Shown: positions 1 to 8,201 of the stretch, piece by piece
Layout of the letters: each line of letters opens with the position of its first letter
Position numbering within the stretch: the first letter of the stretch is position 1
From: Peribacillus alkalitolerans
Lineage (GTDB): Bacteria > Bacillota > Bacilli > Bacillales > DSM-1321
Reading direction: 5' to 3'
Assembly (NCBI RefSeq): GCF_010882125.1
Contig: NZ_JAAGVZ010000002.1
Coordinates: forward strand, 1 to 64,000
DNA: 64,000 nt
Translations under genes and position numbers: made by a program
Notes under the pieces: generated by a model
What the model was told of the DNA's origin: nothing
What the model saw: the letters and a program-made list of their open reading frames with translations, nothing else
Databases searched by the model: none

Positions 1-149
1 CTCCTTAAGATTCTGAGTTAGATTGGTCTCTATACTCGTATCTTACTGAGGAGCTTTATTTTTTTCAAACCCGATAATTAACGATCTACAGGAATGCTAT
101 CCTGCCCTTTTATCACAATAAAAAGGGCTGCCATTTTAGTAGCCGATAT
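1..149. other. Intergenic, two hairpins
   Basis: No gene is visible here. Bases 1-46 can pair imperfectly (CTCCTTAAGA with TCTTACTGAGGAG) and are followed by a T-rich run at 55-65, so this could be the terminator of a plus-strand gene left of the window. A second hairpin at 104-128 pairs GCCCTTTTAT with ATAAAAAGGGC and lies just past the remnant at 150-432. It has no clear T tract, so its role as a terminator is uncertain. Confidence 0.35.
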
Positions 150-432
150 TTAATTTATTAATGGGTAAGTCACCTTCAAAAACTGTCCCTGCTTTTCCGA
201 TAATAATACTTTGTCATATAAAACTTTAACTTTTACAGTACCCCCTCTATCACCATTTATACTGATTGAATTTCTTTAGTATTTAGCGCTATTTCTGTTA
301 GTATTACTAACTCATTTTTTCATTATGGGTTACATACGAACTAACAGCTCTTACTAATAATGCAGTTGAAATTCCAAGTGCAGTGCATTGCTTTAACATT
401 TTAAAACCTAACATTTTAATACCTCTTTTCAT
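150..432 (-). pseudogene. Remnant of a small secreted protein gene
   Basis: On the minus strand an ATG at 432 opens a frame beginning MKRGIKMLGFKMLKQCTALG, a signal-peptide-like start, which stops after about 42 codons. Past the stop a second frame reads GTVKVKVLYDKVLLSEKQGQ and ends LKVTYPLIN at a stop at 150-152. The two halves are in different frames, and the stretch between them is rich in stops. The simplest reading is a small exported protein gene broken by frameshift and stop mutations. I do not recognise the family, and two unrelated short frames cannot be excluded. Confidence 0.4.
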
Positions 433-545
433 AATTTTTCACAACGTGCTTACTTGCAAACGATATAAGCTAGCCATTTCTCTCTTTTGTTTCTTTTTGT
501 TTAGTTTCCCTAAATGAGAAATTGCTTATTCTTAACTAATTTTCA

Positions 546-1259
546 CTATTTTAAATAATCAATTATCCCATCAACAATTGAATTTGTTGTGTTTGTTTGA
601 AATTCTTCTGAAGTCATACGCGCTTCATCAGTTGAATTTGAAATGAATCCAAGTTCAAGTAAGATTGCAGGTCTTGAGTTTTCTCTTAAAACATAGTAGT
701 CTCCTAAACTTACACCACGATTTCTTGCATCCTGCTCATTTTTAAAAATATGATCATGAATTAATGCTGCAATAGGCTCGTCCGATTTTTTGTTATAATA
801 AGTGGTAATCCCCTCAACTTCACTCGTAAAAAAGGCATCAAAATGGATACTAACAAATAAGTCTGCTTTCTGTTCATCTGCAATTTTTACACGATCTGCA
901 AGTGATATTTTCGCATCATCATTTCGCGTTAATATAACATTAGCGCCAGTACGTTTCACTAACTCATTTTGTATATTTTTTGCCATTATTAATGTTACAT
1001 CTTTTTCATTTGTTCCAGCTTGTCCACTTGCACCTATATCTTCACCACCATGTCCCGCATCAATTACAATTGTTTTACCAGTTAATATCTTTTCAGAAGA
1101 TGTATTTATTTTATTTCTATTTATAGTTGATGCTTGAACCTTATTTTCTTTATTTATTATTTGTCCATTCCCTTGAAGTCTCATGATTAAAACTACCATT
1201 AATATTGAAATTATTAATAATAAAAGATTTCTTTTCCACTTTTTTTTCTTTCGATTCAT
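546..1259 (-). CDS. N-acetylmuramoyl-L-alanine amidase (Amidase_3)
   Basis: This 237-residue protein is a zinc amidase that would cut the bond between N-acetylmuramate and L-alanine in peptidoglycan outside the cell. A basic N-terminus and one hydrophobic segment (residues 11-27) act as signal anchor. The Amidase_3 domain starts near residue 62. Zinc ligands are visible as His70 in DAGHGG, Glu85 in NEKD and His139 in SIHFD, and Glu202 in LLELGF is the catalytic glutamate. Length matches B. subtilis CwlD, but residue similarity is only that of the family, so the germination-specific role is not claimed. The ATG follows AGGGGG at 8 nt. It is the last gene of the minus-strand envelope locus, with its own promoter region carrying the shared 11-bp repeat at 1336-1357. 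Confidence 0.9.
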   Translation of the reverse strand: MNRKKKKWKRNLLLLIISILMVVLIMRLQGNGQIINKENKVQASTINRNKINTSSEKILTGKTIVIDAGHGGEDIGASGQAGTNEKDVTLIMAKNIQNELVKRTGANVILTRNDDAKISLADRVKIADEQKADLFVSIHFDAFFTSEVEGITTYYNKKSDEPIAALIHDHIFKNEQDARNRGVSLGDYYVLRENSRPAILLELGFISNSTDEARMTSEEFQTNTTNSIVDGIIDYLK

Positions 1260-1335
1260 GAAATTTCCCCCTAAGCTTTATATTTATCTTGCTGATAGTT
1301 AATAGTCTAATAGTTTTTAATAAAGACAAAATCAA

Positions 1336-1357
1336 CATAAGATAAAGATGAAATGAA
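1336..1357 (-). promoter_or_regulatory. Operator A: two 11-bp direct repeats
   Basis: Read on the minus strand, TTCATTTCATC is followed directly by TTTATCTTATG, about 77 nt before the amidase ATG. It matches the repeats at four other promoters in the locus. The hexamer found 9 nt further on is TTTTGT, a poor -10 box, so this is the weakest of the five promoters. An alternative sigma-A pair is TTGATT, 17 nt, TATTAG just downstream. Confidence 0.6.
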
Positions 1358-1369
1358 GATTTATCAATT

Positions 1370-2320
1370 TTATAGACGTTGATCATTCCAAAAATTTAAT
1401 GAAAAGTGTTCATTTGGGTTATAAACCTTAAACACATATCCTTTTGCTTTTAAATAGCTAATAATTTCAGGAAGTGCATCCAACGTTGTTTGCTTTTCAT
1501 GTAAAAGAATGACTTCTTTATTTTTGGTTGTTTGCTCTTTCACTACATTTACAACTTCCGAAGAGTTAGCATTGTTCTCCCAATCATGTGTATCTACATT
1601 CCAGTCCCAAATTTTCAATCCTGCTTTAACTGAATCATTGCGAAGCTTTACACTCAAACCTGGTCTCGAGCCATAGGGGGCACGAACTAATCGAGTTTTT
1701 TGACCAGTTAAATTATTAATTATTGATAATGTTTGTTGCATTTCTGAAACAAAAAGACCTTGTTTGTATAGTCGATGATAATTATGAGTCATACTGTGGG
1801 CACCAATGTAATTCCCTTCTTTAACGGCCCTTTTTACTACTTCTTGATGTTCATTCATGTTTTTTCCGATCATAAAGAAAGTCGCATGTACTTTTTCCCT
1901 CATTAATACGTCTAGAATTTGGTTTGTCATCTCACTCGGTCCGTCATCAAATGTCAGATAGACGATTTTTTGATCATGAATAATTTGTTGTTTGTTATTA
2001 ATTTGGGGATGTACGTTTCTTTCTTGCTTATGATGATTAGGCTCGTTTTGACTACTTTCTTTTGGTCTATCTAGGTTCTCCATTTCTGATTTCTTAGCAC
2101 TTGATTGAGTTGCATCATCTACTGTGATATGTTCGGCACCGTATTTGGAACTATTTACAAGCACCTTTTCGTTTCCTGCACCTTCGACTACATTTTCAAC
2201 TTCAAAATCTTTTAATTTACCAATGAAATAGTAAATGACTAAGACTATTAATAAGAACGCACATAAATTTAACATTGCCCTGTTTAAAACCCTTTTTTTC
2301 ACTCTTTTACGGGTTTTCAT
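1370..2320 (-). CDS. Polysaccharide deacetylase (NodB domain), membrane-anchored
   Basis: This is a carbohydrate esterase family 4 deacetylase, expected to remove acetyl groups from peptidoglycan or another surface glycan. I start it at the ATG at 2320 (MKTRKRVKKR), preceded by GGTGAAAG. The longer frame from 2395 would begin inside the operator and promoter, so it is unlikely. After a basic tail comes one membrane segment (about residues 17-35), a low-complexity stalk rich in Asn, Gln, Glu and Lys, and then the NodB domain. Visible motifs are TFDDGP (catalytic Asp and metal Asp), the metal-binding HSMTH, RAPYGSRPG, DWNVDTHDW and ILLH near the end. All five catalytic motifs look intact. Its neighbour is the amidase, and both have the repeat operator upstream. 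Confidence 0.9.
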   Translation of the reverse strand: MKTRKRVKKRVLNRAMLNLCAFLLIVLVIYYFIGKLKDFEVENVVEGAGNEKVLVNSSKYGAEHITVDDATQSSAKKSEMENLDRPKESSQNEPNHHKQERNVHPQINNKQQIIHDQKIVYLTFDDGPSEMTNQILDVLMREKVHATFFMIGKNMNEHQEVVKRAVKEGNYIGAHSMTHNYHRLYKQGLFVSEMQQTLSIINNLTGQKTRLVRAPYGSRPGLSVKLRNDSVKAGLKIWDWNVDTHDWENNANSSEVVNVVKEQTTKNKEVILLHEKQTTLDALPEIISYLKAKGYVFKVYNPNEHFSLNFWNDQRL

Positions 2321-2389
2321 CTCTCTTTCACCGCACTCTCCACTACTTTTATATCTGCACAAGAATCTTCTTATCAATAAAGATAAAGG

Positions 2390-2422
2390 TTCCAAATAAA
2401 GTTGAGATAAAGATGAGATGAA
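2390..2422 (-). promoter_or_regulatory. Operator B: three 11-bp direct repeats plus -10
   Basis: On the minus strand the units TTCATCTCATC, TTTATCTCAAC and TTTATTTGGAA run without gaps. Nine nucleotides after the last TTTATT comes TATCTT (2385-2380), a -10-like hexamer. A transcript starting there would have a leader of about 55 nt before the deacetylase ATG at 2320. Confidence 0.7.
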
Positions 2423-2510
2423 TAATCAATCAAGATTAAAATTAATTGATAAAAAAGATCAAAATTATGTCTGTTCCTATTTCTAAAAATTTAAAAGATA
2501 ATTAAATAGG

Positions 2511-2543
2511 AAATAAAAAAGAGACCACTTTTTAAATGGTCTC
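2511..2543 (-). terminator. Terminator after the solute-binding protein gene
   Basis: GAGACCATTT pairs with AAGTGGTCTC, and TTTTTTATTT follows on the minus strand. It lies about 20 nt past the solute-binding protein stop codon and separates that gene from the deacetylase promoter. Confidence 0.85.
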
Positions 2544-2563
2544 CTAGAAATTTCTTTATTCTT

Positions 2564-3979
2564 CTACTCGTTTAAGTAGGTCATTACTCTGTTCTGTATA
2601 ATATCCGCCACACTTTCCGCAGATTTTTGGCCATCAAAATAGCTTGGCGTTTCCTCTGAGAGAATTTTATGAACCTTCTCATTCCATCTTACTTCTGTGT
2701 TCGCTTCAGCAATCATCTGCTTAAGTGGTTGAAGCGACTCTTCTGTTACCGTTATCTGTCCGCCTTTGCCACCATTACCTTTTGTATTTTCAACTTTTCC
2801 ATCTAATAAATCGGAAAATACCTTCTCATTTGCCGCGATATTCACAGGGAACATATCCCTTATTGATTGACTTTGCATTTCATAAGAAAGTAAAAATTTC
2901 AAGTAATCCCACGCTTCCATTTTGACAGAGGAATTTGCATTCATCGCATAGCGGTCGTATCCACTGAAGGTAACACCCGATTCTTTTTCAGAAGAATGTG
3001 GAAATTCGTAAATGGTCGTATTCTGATTATTATAAAATTCTGAACGCATTGCATAATCGCTTGGAGAAAAGATTGCTGAGCTTACAAAATACGTTTCCGT
3101 TGGATTGGTCGGTTGAATCGATAAAACGCCATCATCATACATTTTTTTTACTTGCTTGAGTAAATCAATAAATAAGGGAGAATCAAATTTAGCTTCTTTT
3201 TTCTCCATATCAACAAGTCGGTCGTAGTTTTTATCTGAGAAAACCAAGGGATTTAAAATACCTGAAGGTGTAACGTTCATCACAGTCTTAAGTGTCCCAT
3301 TTGTTTTTAGCTGTTTGCTTAGTTCTGCAAATCGACTCCATGTCCAATTTTGGCTGTCATCTATTTGGATGCCTGTTTTCGAAATTGCCTCCTTGTTTCC
3401 AAATAAAGCACCTAATGAAAATTTTGTGGGTAAAACGTAAAGTCCACCATTTATTTTAGAATGTTCGAGAATGTTCATGTAATATTGACTTTTGTCAAAA
3501 GACGTATCTTTTTCAATGTATTGATTGAGATCAACAAAGGCATTTTTATCAATGTAACGATCAATTGGCAAACTTTGGTCGTTCAACACGAATAAATCAG
3601 CACCTTTTCCAGATAACACTTCTGTCGTAGTCTGTGCCACGTATTTCTCAAGTTCAAGAAGAGACATCCCGCCACCGCCCGAAGCAAAACTTTTCAGTTC
3701 AATCGTGATATTTGGATGTATTTTTTCGTATTCCTTCGCAGCCAATTCAAAGTCTGGGAATTTACCCATGACGGAGATGGTAATCGTTTTTTTCTCATCC
3801 TTGCTTACCTTTAACGACAGATCTTCTCTATTCATTTCTTTAACGGTGTCTTTATCACCATTCTTGGCATTATTTTGTTGGGTGTTATTACTTTCCTTAC
3901 TTTGTGTTTTCCCACTACTACAAGCGACCAAACTAAACATTAATAGTAAGCTCATCATTAAAACCAATATTTTTTTCAT
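2564..3979 (-). CDS. ABC transporter solute-binding lipoprotein (family 1)
   Basis: This 471-residue lipoprotein has a signal peptide ending in the lipobox LVAC (Cys20), followed by an Asn/Gln/Lys-rich linker. The rest has the layout of cluster B (family 1) solute-binding proteins, which usually bind oligosaccharides outside the membrane and hand them to paired permeases. Visible family features include the N-terminal ITISVMGKFPDFELAAKEYEKI strand-helix region (given here in part) and the motif WTWSRFAEL. The natural partners are the two permeases at 8202-9992, which have the same operator. The ligand cannot be read from the sequence. Because it lies next to the sensor kinase gene, it could also serve as an accessory sensor, which is inference. 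Confidence 0.85.
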   Translation of the reverse strand: MKKILVLMMSLLLMFSLVACSSGKTQSKESNNTQQNNAKNGDKDTVKEMNREDLSLKVSKDEKKTITISVMGKFPDFELAAKEYEKIHPNITIELKSFASGGGGMSLLELEKYVAQTTTEVLSGKGADLFVLNDQSLPIDRYIDKNAFVDLNQYIEKDTSFDKSQYYMNILEHSKINGGLYVLPTKFSLGALFGNKEAISKTGIQIDDSQNWTWSRFAELSKQLKTNGTLKTVMNVTPSGILNPLVFSDKNYDRLVDMEKKEAKFDSPLFIDLLKQVKKMYDDGVLSIQPTNPTETYFVSSAIFSPSDYAMRSEFYNNQNTTIYEFPHSSEKESGVTFSGYDRYAMNANSSVKMEAWDYLKFLLSYEMQSQSIRDMFPVNIAANEKVFSDLLDGKVENTKGNGGKGGQITVTEESLQPLKQMIAEANTEVRWNEKVHKILSEETPSYFDGQKSAESVADIIQNRVMTYLNE

Positions 3980-4024
3980 TAATTCATCTCCATTTCACTT
4001 CATCATTTAATGTAAGAATACCCT

Positions 4025-4057
4025 CCTCAAATAAAGATGAAATGAAGATGAAATGAA
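4025..4057 (-). promoter_or_regulatory. Operator C: three 11-bp direct repeats plus -10
   Basis: On the minus strand two perfect copies of TTCATTTCATC are followed by TTTATTTGAGG. Nine nucleotides after TTTATT is TATTCT (4020-4015), a -10-like box. The ATG of the solute-binding protein is about 35 nt further on. This is the cleanest copy of the motif in the window. Confidence 0.75.
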
Positions 4058-4126
4058 GTTTTTTAAAAGATTGATAAAAATTTTAACATAATAACTGGTT
4101 GGCTAATTCTAGGAGCGTTAGTCTGT

Positions 4127-4157
4127 AATAAAAAATCGCCCTTTTGACTAGGGCGAT
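4127..4157 (-). terminator. Terminator of the two-component operon
   Basis: ATCGCCCT pairs with AAGGGCGAT across a 6-nt loop on the minus strand and is followed by TTTTTATTA. It lies about 40 nt past the sensor kinase stop codon. Confidence 0.9.
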
Positions 4158-4198
4158 CCAGCAGAAAGAATACTATAGTTGAATTTTCCACCGTATTT

Positions 4199-6034
4199 TC
4201 ACCTATTTTTATTTAAGCAAAAGTAAAATAGTACTCCATCATTAGTATTCATGACACCATACTGCGCACCATGTAGTTCTAATATATTTTTCGAAATGGC
4301 AAGTCCTAACCCAGTACTACCTTCTGATCGATGTCTAGACGTATCACCACGATAGAAACGTTCCCAGACCTTATCTAATTGGTCAATCGGAATATGTGAT
4401 CCTTTATTTTCTACATACACTTTAACTTGCTCATCCTCTACGGCCGTTGAAAGATAAATATGTTCATTAATTGGTGTATAACGGATAGCATTTGTCATAA
4501 AATTCGTGATGACTTGTTCAATTCGATGTTGATTTGCGATTACTTCGACTGATGCTAGATTTTTATGAATCGTTAGTTCTTTTTTTTCTATTTCCAAAGA
4601 TAATTGATTACATATATGATCAATGACTTTATCTATAAAAAAAGGTTCCATTTTCATTTTATACGTTCCAGACTCGTATTTTGCCAGCTCAAGCATATCC
4701 ACAATTAATAGATCCATCTTGTCGACTTCTTTTTCCATCGCTTCAAAATAATAGTCCTTCTTATGACTAGCAACACCGTCTTTTAGTATCGAAATACAGC
4801 TTTTCATAATACTTAGTGGGGTCTTCAATTCATGTGAAACACCTGAGATAAATTCTTTTCTTGTATTCTCTAATTGTTTTTCTTTTTCAATGTCTTGTTG
4901 GAGTTTTGTAATATGTGAATGTAGTGTATTCGAAAGTAAATTTATATTATGAGATAAGTCACCTATTTCATCTTTCGAATGATATTCAATTCGTTCTGAA
5001 AAGTCTAAGTGAGCAATTTTTCTAGTTGTATCGTTTATTCTTAATAAAGGTCTTGCAATTTTAATTGAATAGTAAATTGAAGCCAAAATTGTAAGAAGTA
5101 AAACGAAAGCAATTATATAGACAAAATAATCTTTTACCATTTGAACAGCTTCATCTACGGGTTGTAAAGAGGCCATTGAAAAAATATAATTTGTTTCACC
5201 ATTATTCCCTTTGACAGGGTCAATGAAAAGTTTATATTTAATATCATTTTGCTCGTAATCAAGGACTTTCAATGAATCATCTTTATTATTTTCATTCAAC
5301 ATGAGGCTAGATTGAAAATCATTAATTCGATCCATAAACAAGCTATTTGCATAGATGATACTTGACACATCATTCCGTTCAGGGAATTGAACATCTATCA
5401 CTGTTCCTTTTACTCTATTGATTTTATAATCAGTATTATATTTTATTAAGTAGTCCAATTTAGGAACAACTTCATTTGGATTTTTCCCTTCATATTTTGT
5501 TAGAAGATTTTTATTGATTTTTGACCAAGTAAGTTGGTTTTTCCAATATGAATTATTCTGGACAGAATATAAATAAAACGGTACTACTATATTATTTTTT
5601 TCAACTGTATATAGATCCACATTGTCACCAGTTGAAAGTGGAGTCTCGTTATTTATGACATTTTCTACTGTTAATAAGTGATAAAGTGGAACAGTAATTG
5701 TTTGTTCTAATATAGGATTTTTAGAGTCATCTAATTCAATTGTTACATAATAATCATTTGATGTTTTTATATTCCCATTTTGATCTAATGTTGTGATCCA
5801 TGTATTTTGAGTACGATAAAAGTCTTGTTCTAATTGCTGAATGGATTGAATATTATCATTGCTTTTTAGGTATTGTGTCTCAAATGATTTGATACTTGAT
5901 TTTAGATCATTTACTTTTCGATTCTCATAGTATTCCTTAAAAAAGATTGTTTGACCAATATAAATGGATCCAGTGATTAACAAACATAAAGTTGTTGTTA
6001 ATAAAAATAGTTTTAAGACAATCCCGAATTTCAT
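4199..6034 (-). CDS. Sensor histidine kinase with large extracellular domain
   Basis: A 611-residue membrane kinase. Transmembrane helices lie at about 5-27 and 303-325 and enclose an extracellular domain of about 275 residues that I do not recognise. A HAMP linker follows (about 326-378). The HisKA motif GVSHELKTPL carries the phospho-accepting His401. The ATPase domain shows an N box (NFMTNAIRYTP) and a G box (STGLGLAIS). The start overlaps the stop of the regulator gene by 4 nt, so the two are translationally coupled. The large outer domain suggests it reads a surface ligand, possibly via the adjacent solute-binding lipoprotein or a cell-wall fragment, but nothing in the sequence names the signal. 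Confidence 0.92.
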   Translation of the reverse strand: MKFGIVLKLFLLTTTLCLLITGSIYIGQTIFFKEYYENRKVNDLKSSIKSFETQYLKSNDNIQSIQQLEQDFYRTQNTWITTLDQNGNIKTSNDYYVTIELDDSKNPILEQTITVPLYHLLTVENVINNETPLSTGDNVDLYTVEKNNIVVPFYLYSVQNNSYWKNQLTWSKINKNLLTKYEGKNPNEVVPKLDYLIKYNTDYKINRVKGTVIDVQFPERNDVSSIIYANSLFMDRINDFQSSLMLNENNKDDSLKVLDYEQNDIKYKLFIDPVKGNNGETNYIFSMASLQPVDEAVQMVKDYFVYIIAFVLLLTILASIYYSIKIARPLLRINDTTRKIAHLDFSERIEYHSKDEIGDLSHNINLLSNTLHSHITKLQQDIEKEKQLENTRKEFISGVSHELKTPLSIMKSCISILKDGVASHKKDYYFEAMEKEVDKMDLLIVDMLELAKYESGTYKMKMEPFFIDKVIDHICNQLSLEIEKKELTIHKNLASVEVIANQHRIEQVITNFMTNAIRYTPINEHIYLSTAVEDEQVKVYVENKGSHIPIDQLDKVWERFYRGDTSRHRSEGSTGLGLAISKNILELHGAQYGVMNTNDGVLFYFCLNKNR

Positions 6035-6711
6035 AAGGTTTCCTCAAACTTATAGCCTGTACGAATAATCGTTGAAATTAGTTTGGATTTACTTCCTAAT
6101 TTCGTTCGTAAATTACGTATATGTGTATTGATCGTTCGATCATCACCAAGGTAGTCATGGCCCCAAACCTTATAAACGAGTTTTTCTCTTGTAATAACAA
6201 TCCCATGATTTTGCATTAAATAAGTTAATATTTCAAATTCAGTATGGGTTAAATTGATATTGTTTCCATCTACTTTGACTTTCCGTGTAGAAAAATCGAC
6301 CGTAATGCCATTTCTTGTTAATGTTTCGTTTGACAGCTCATTTATTCGATAACGACTTTCAAGTAAGCGTTTGACTCTGGCTAGCAAAATGGGTGGGCTA
6401 TAGGGTTTTGTGACATAATCATCAGCACCTAGTTCAAATCCAAGTAGTGTATCATCTTCATCAACTCGTGCAGTTAACATGATTATAGGAACAGTTGAAG
6501 TCTTCCTGATTCTTCTACAAACGGCCCATCCATCGACTTTTGGCAACATGATATCAAGAATAATTAGATGAAAAGCTTGTTCTTGAAATAATTCCATTGC
6601 TTGTTCACCATCAATCGCTTCTAATGCCTCATATCCTTCGTTTACTAAATAATCTTTCACTATTTCACGTAAAATCGTTTCATCTTCTACGATTAAAATC
6701 TTGTATTGCAT
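6031..6711 (-). CDS. OmpR-family response regulator
   Basis: A 226-residue regulator. The receiver domain (1-115) has the acidic pair in VEDE, phospho-accepting Asp53 in LDIMLP, Thr80 in MLTAR and Lys102 in TKPYSP. The C-terminal winged helix (about 125-226) ends in the recognition-helix region GDDRTINTHIRNLRTKLG, typical of OmpR/PhoB proteins. Such regulators bind as head-to-tail dimers to direct repeats about 10-11 bp apart, which is what is seen upstream of this gene and four others in the locus. It should therefore regulate itself and its neighbours. It is the first gene of a two-gene operon with the kinase. Confidence 0.95.
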   Translation of the reverse strand: MQYKILIVEDETILREIVKDYLVNEGYEALEAIDGEQAMELFQEQAFHLIILDIMLPKVDGWAVCRRIRKTSTVPIIMLTARVDEDDTLLGFELGADDYVTKPYSPPILLARVKRLLESRYRINELSNETLTRNGITVDFSTRKVKVDGNNINLTHTEFEILTYLMQNHGIVITREKLVYKVWGHDYLGDDRTINTHIRNLRTKLGSKSKLISTIIRTGYKFEETL

Positions 6712-6814
6712 TTTATTTCCACACTCTCTTTCGTAACTTTACGATTTTCTTATTTTATCCAATTTGATTATTTAATTCCTGAACGATTCCCTGTGATAAA
6801 AGTAAGAATAACAA

Positions 6815-6836
6815 AATGATGTAAAGATAAAATGAA
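6815..6836 (-). promoter_or_regulatory. Operator D: repeats ahead of the two-component genes
   Basis: On the minus strand TTCATTTTATC is followed directly by TTTACATCATT. Nine nucleotides after TTTACA is TATTCT (6810-6805), the same -10 sequence as at operator C. It is about 105 nt upstream of the regulator ATG, which suggests autoregulation. Confidence 0.65.
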
Positions 6837-6844
6837 GAATACAA

Positions 6845-6886
6845 AAAACAAAAATAATTCTTCCTCAATTACTAAAAGAGGAAGAA
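6845..6886 (-). terminator. Terminator overlapping the end of the CapA-like gene
   Basis: AATTCTTCCTC pairs with GAGGAAGAATT on the minus strand and is followed by ATTTTTGTTTTTTG. The left arm covers the last codons and the stop of the CapA-like gene, and the T tract ends just before operator D. Confidence 0.85.
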
Positions 6887-8085
6887 TTGTGTTCACTGAT
6901 TTTTACTGAAGGCATAATTTCTAAATCATTAAGATAGGCTTGCATGTGCTTTTTCGTTTCTTCAAACTTTTCATTAGAATTCATCAAAAACTCACTAGCT
7001 AAATGCTCCATTGGGATGATTTTAAACTGACGATTATCTAGATAGTAATTATAAGTTAGGGTGAAACTAGGATTTTTCAAATCAATAGTAGTTTTATTTT
7101 TCGTTTTTGTTTTTATGATATCGATGGAAGCTAACCCACCTATTAACTGATATAGTTCATCCTGCGCTGATAAGAAATTGCCTAATGAATACAACACAAA
7201 AGTTTTATTTCCGTTTTTACCAAAAAGCCATGATGGTGGTTGTAATACATGAGGATGATGTCCAATAATGATATTGACCCCCATATCAGAAAGATCTTGA
7301 GCAAGTTTTTTCTGAGTTTCATTCGGAAACCTCTCATATTCATTTCCCCAATGCATCGAAACAACTACTACATCCGACATCCCTTTCGCATTATTAACAT
7401 CTTGACGTAATTTTTCTACATCTATTAAGTTTACAAGATAGTCTTTTCCTTTAGGAACTGGAATTCCGTTTGTTCCAAATGTATAAGCAAGAAATGATAA
7501 TGTAATGTCATTTTTGGTTATCGTGCGAATTTTATCGTGGTCTGCTTGCGATTTAAAAACTCCTGTATATGGCATATTAATTTTATCCCAATAAGCTAGT
7601 GCACTATTAATAACTTTTTCTCCTCTATCAAGTGAATGGTTATTTGCCAAAGTTACAAGATCCACTCCAGCATTTTTTAATGCATCCCCAACCTCATGTG
7701 GACTATTAAATGAAGGATAAGAAGACAAACCAAATTCTTCCCCTCCAATCATTGTTTCTTGATTTGCAACAAGAATATCCGGTTTTTGCATGGTCTGTTT
7801 GACTTCAGAAAACATCTTATCGAAGTTATACGTGCCATCTGTTTGTTTCGCATCTTCATAAACTTCATTATGGATAAGAATATCACCAATCGCCCCAATA
7901 GTTACTTGATGTACAATAGGTTTCACATTCGTTTTATGAGTCACTGGGGCTATGACTGTATTCTTTTCATTTTTTGTTTTATCTCTATCTCTATCTCTAT
8001 CTGGTTTAATTAGTTGAGGCATACACCCTGAGGTGATGAAGATAGCAATTAATATGATCATTATTCTTTTTAATAATACGTTCAT
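6865..8085 (-). CDS. CapA-like metallophosphatase (PGA_cap family)
   Basis: This 406-residue protein belongs to the family of PgsA/CapA, which is needed for poly-gamma-glutamate capsule production in Bacillus; many members are stand-alone and of unknown function. A hydrophobic start ends in TSGC, a weak lipobox at Cys21, then an Asp-Arg repeat. The calcineurin-like fold is visible from GAIGDILIH through NQET, LANNHSLDRG, SMHWGNEYE, GHHPHVLQP and YSLGNFL. All metal-binding blocks look intact. No other capsule synthesis gene (pgsB/capB, pgsC) is nearby, so a capsule role is not supported. It follows the permease genes by 116 nt without a visible terminator, and it ends at a strong one, so it is probably the last gene of that operon. 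Confidence 0.88.
   Translation of the reverse strand: MNVLLKRIMIILIAIFITSGCMPQLIKPDRDRDRDKTKNEKNTVIAPVTHKTNVKPIVHQVTIGAIGDILIHNEVYEDAKQTDGTYNFDKMFSEVKQTMQKPDILVANQETMIGGEEFGLSSYPSFNSPHEVGDALKNAGVDLVTLANNHSLDRGEKVINSALAYWDKINMPYTGVFKSQADHDKIRTITKNDITLSFLAYTFGTNGIPVPKGKDYLVNLIDVEKLRQDVNNAKGMSDVVVVSMHWGNEYERFPNETQKKLAQDLSDMGVNIIIGHHPHVLQPPSWLFGKNGNKTFVLYSLGNFLSAQDELYQLIGGLASIDIIKTKTKNKTTIDLKNPSFTLTYNYYLDNRQFKIIPMEHLASEFLMNSNEKFEETKKHMQAYLNDLEIMPSVKISEHNSSSFSN
7981..8001 (-). repeat. Hexanucleotide repeat inside the CapA-like gene
   Basis: On the coding strand the unit GATAGA occurs three times in tandem plus a final GAT, giving alternating Asp-Arg just after the lipobox. Gain or loss of a unit would keep the frame and only change the linker length. 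Confidence 0.85.
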
Positions 8086-8201
8086 CTTTTTCCCTCTCCA
8101 AACAACGGATGTCTATACGATTTGCTAATATTTATTAAGTTCTGCTTTTAATCATTTAAGAGTACTAATAGCATCTTTTTTTATTTCTTGTAATACATTG
8201 G

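Noticed and set aside
6865-8085. A poly-gamma-glutamate capsule locus
   Set aside because: Only the CapA-like protein is present; the ligase and membrane subunits are missing, and the neighbours point to wall or glycan handling instead.
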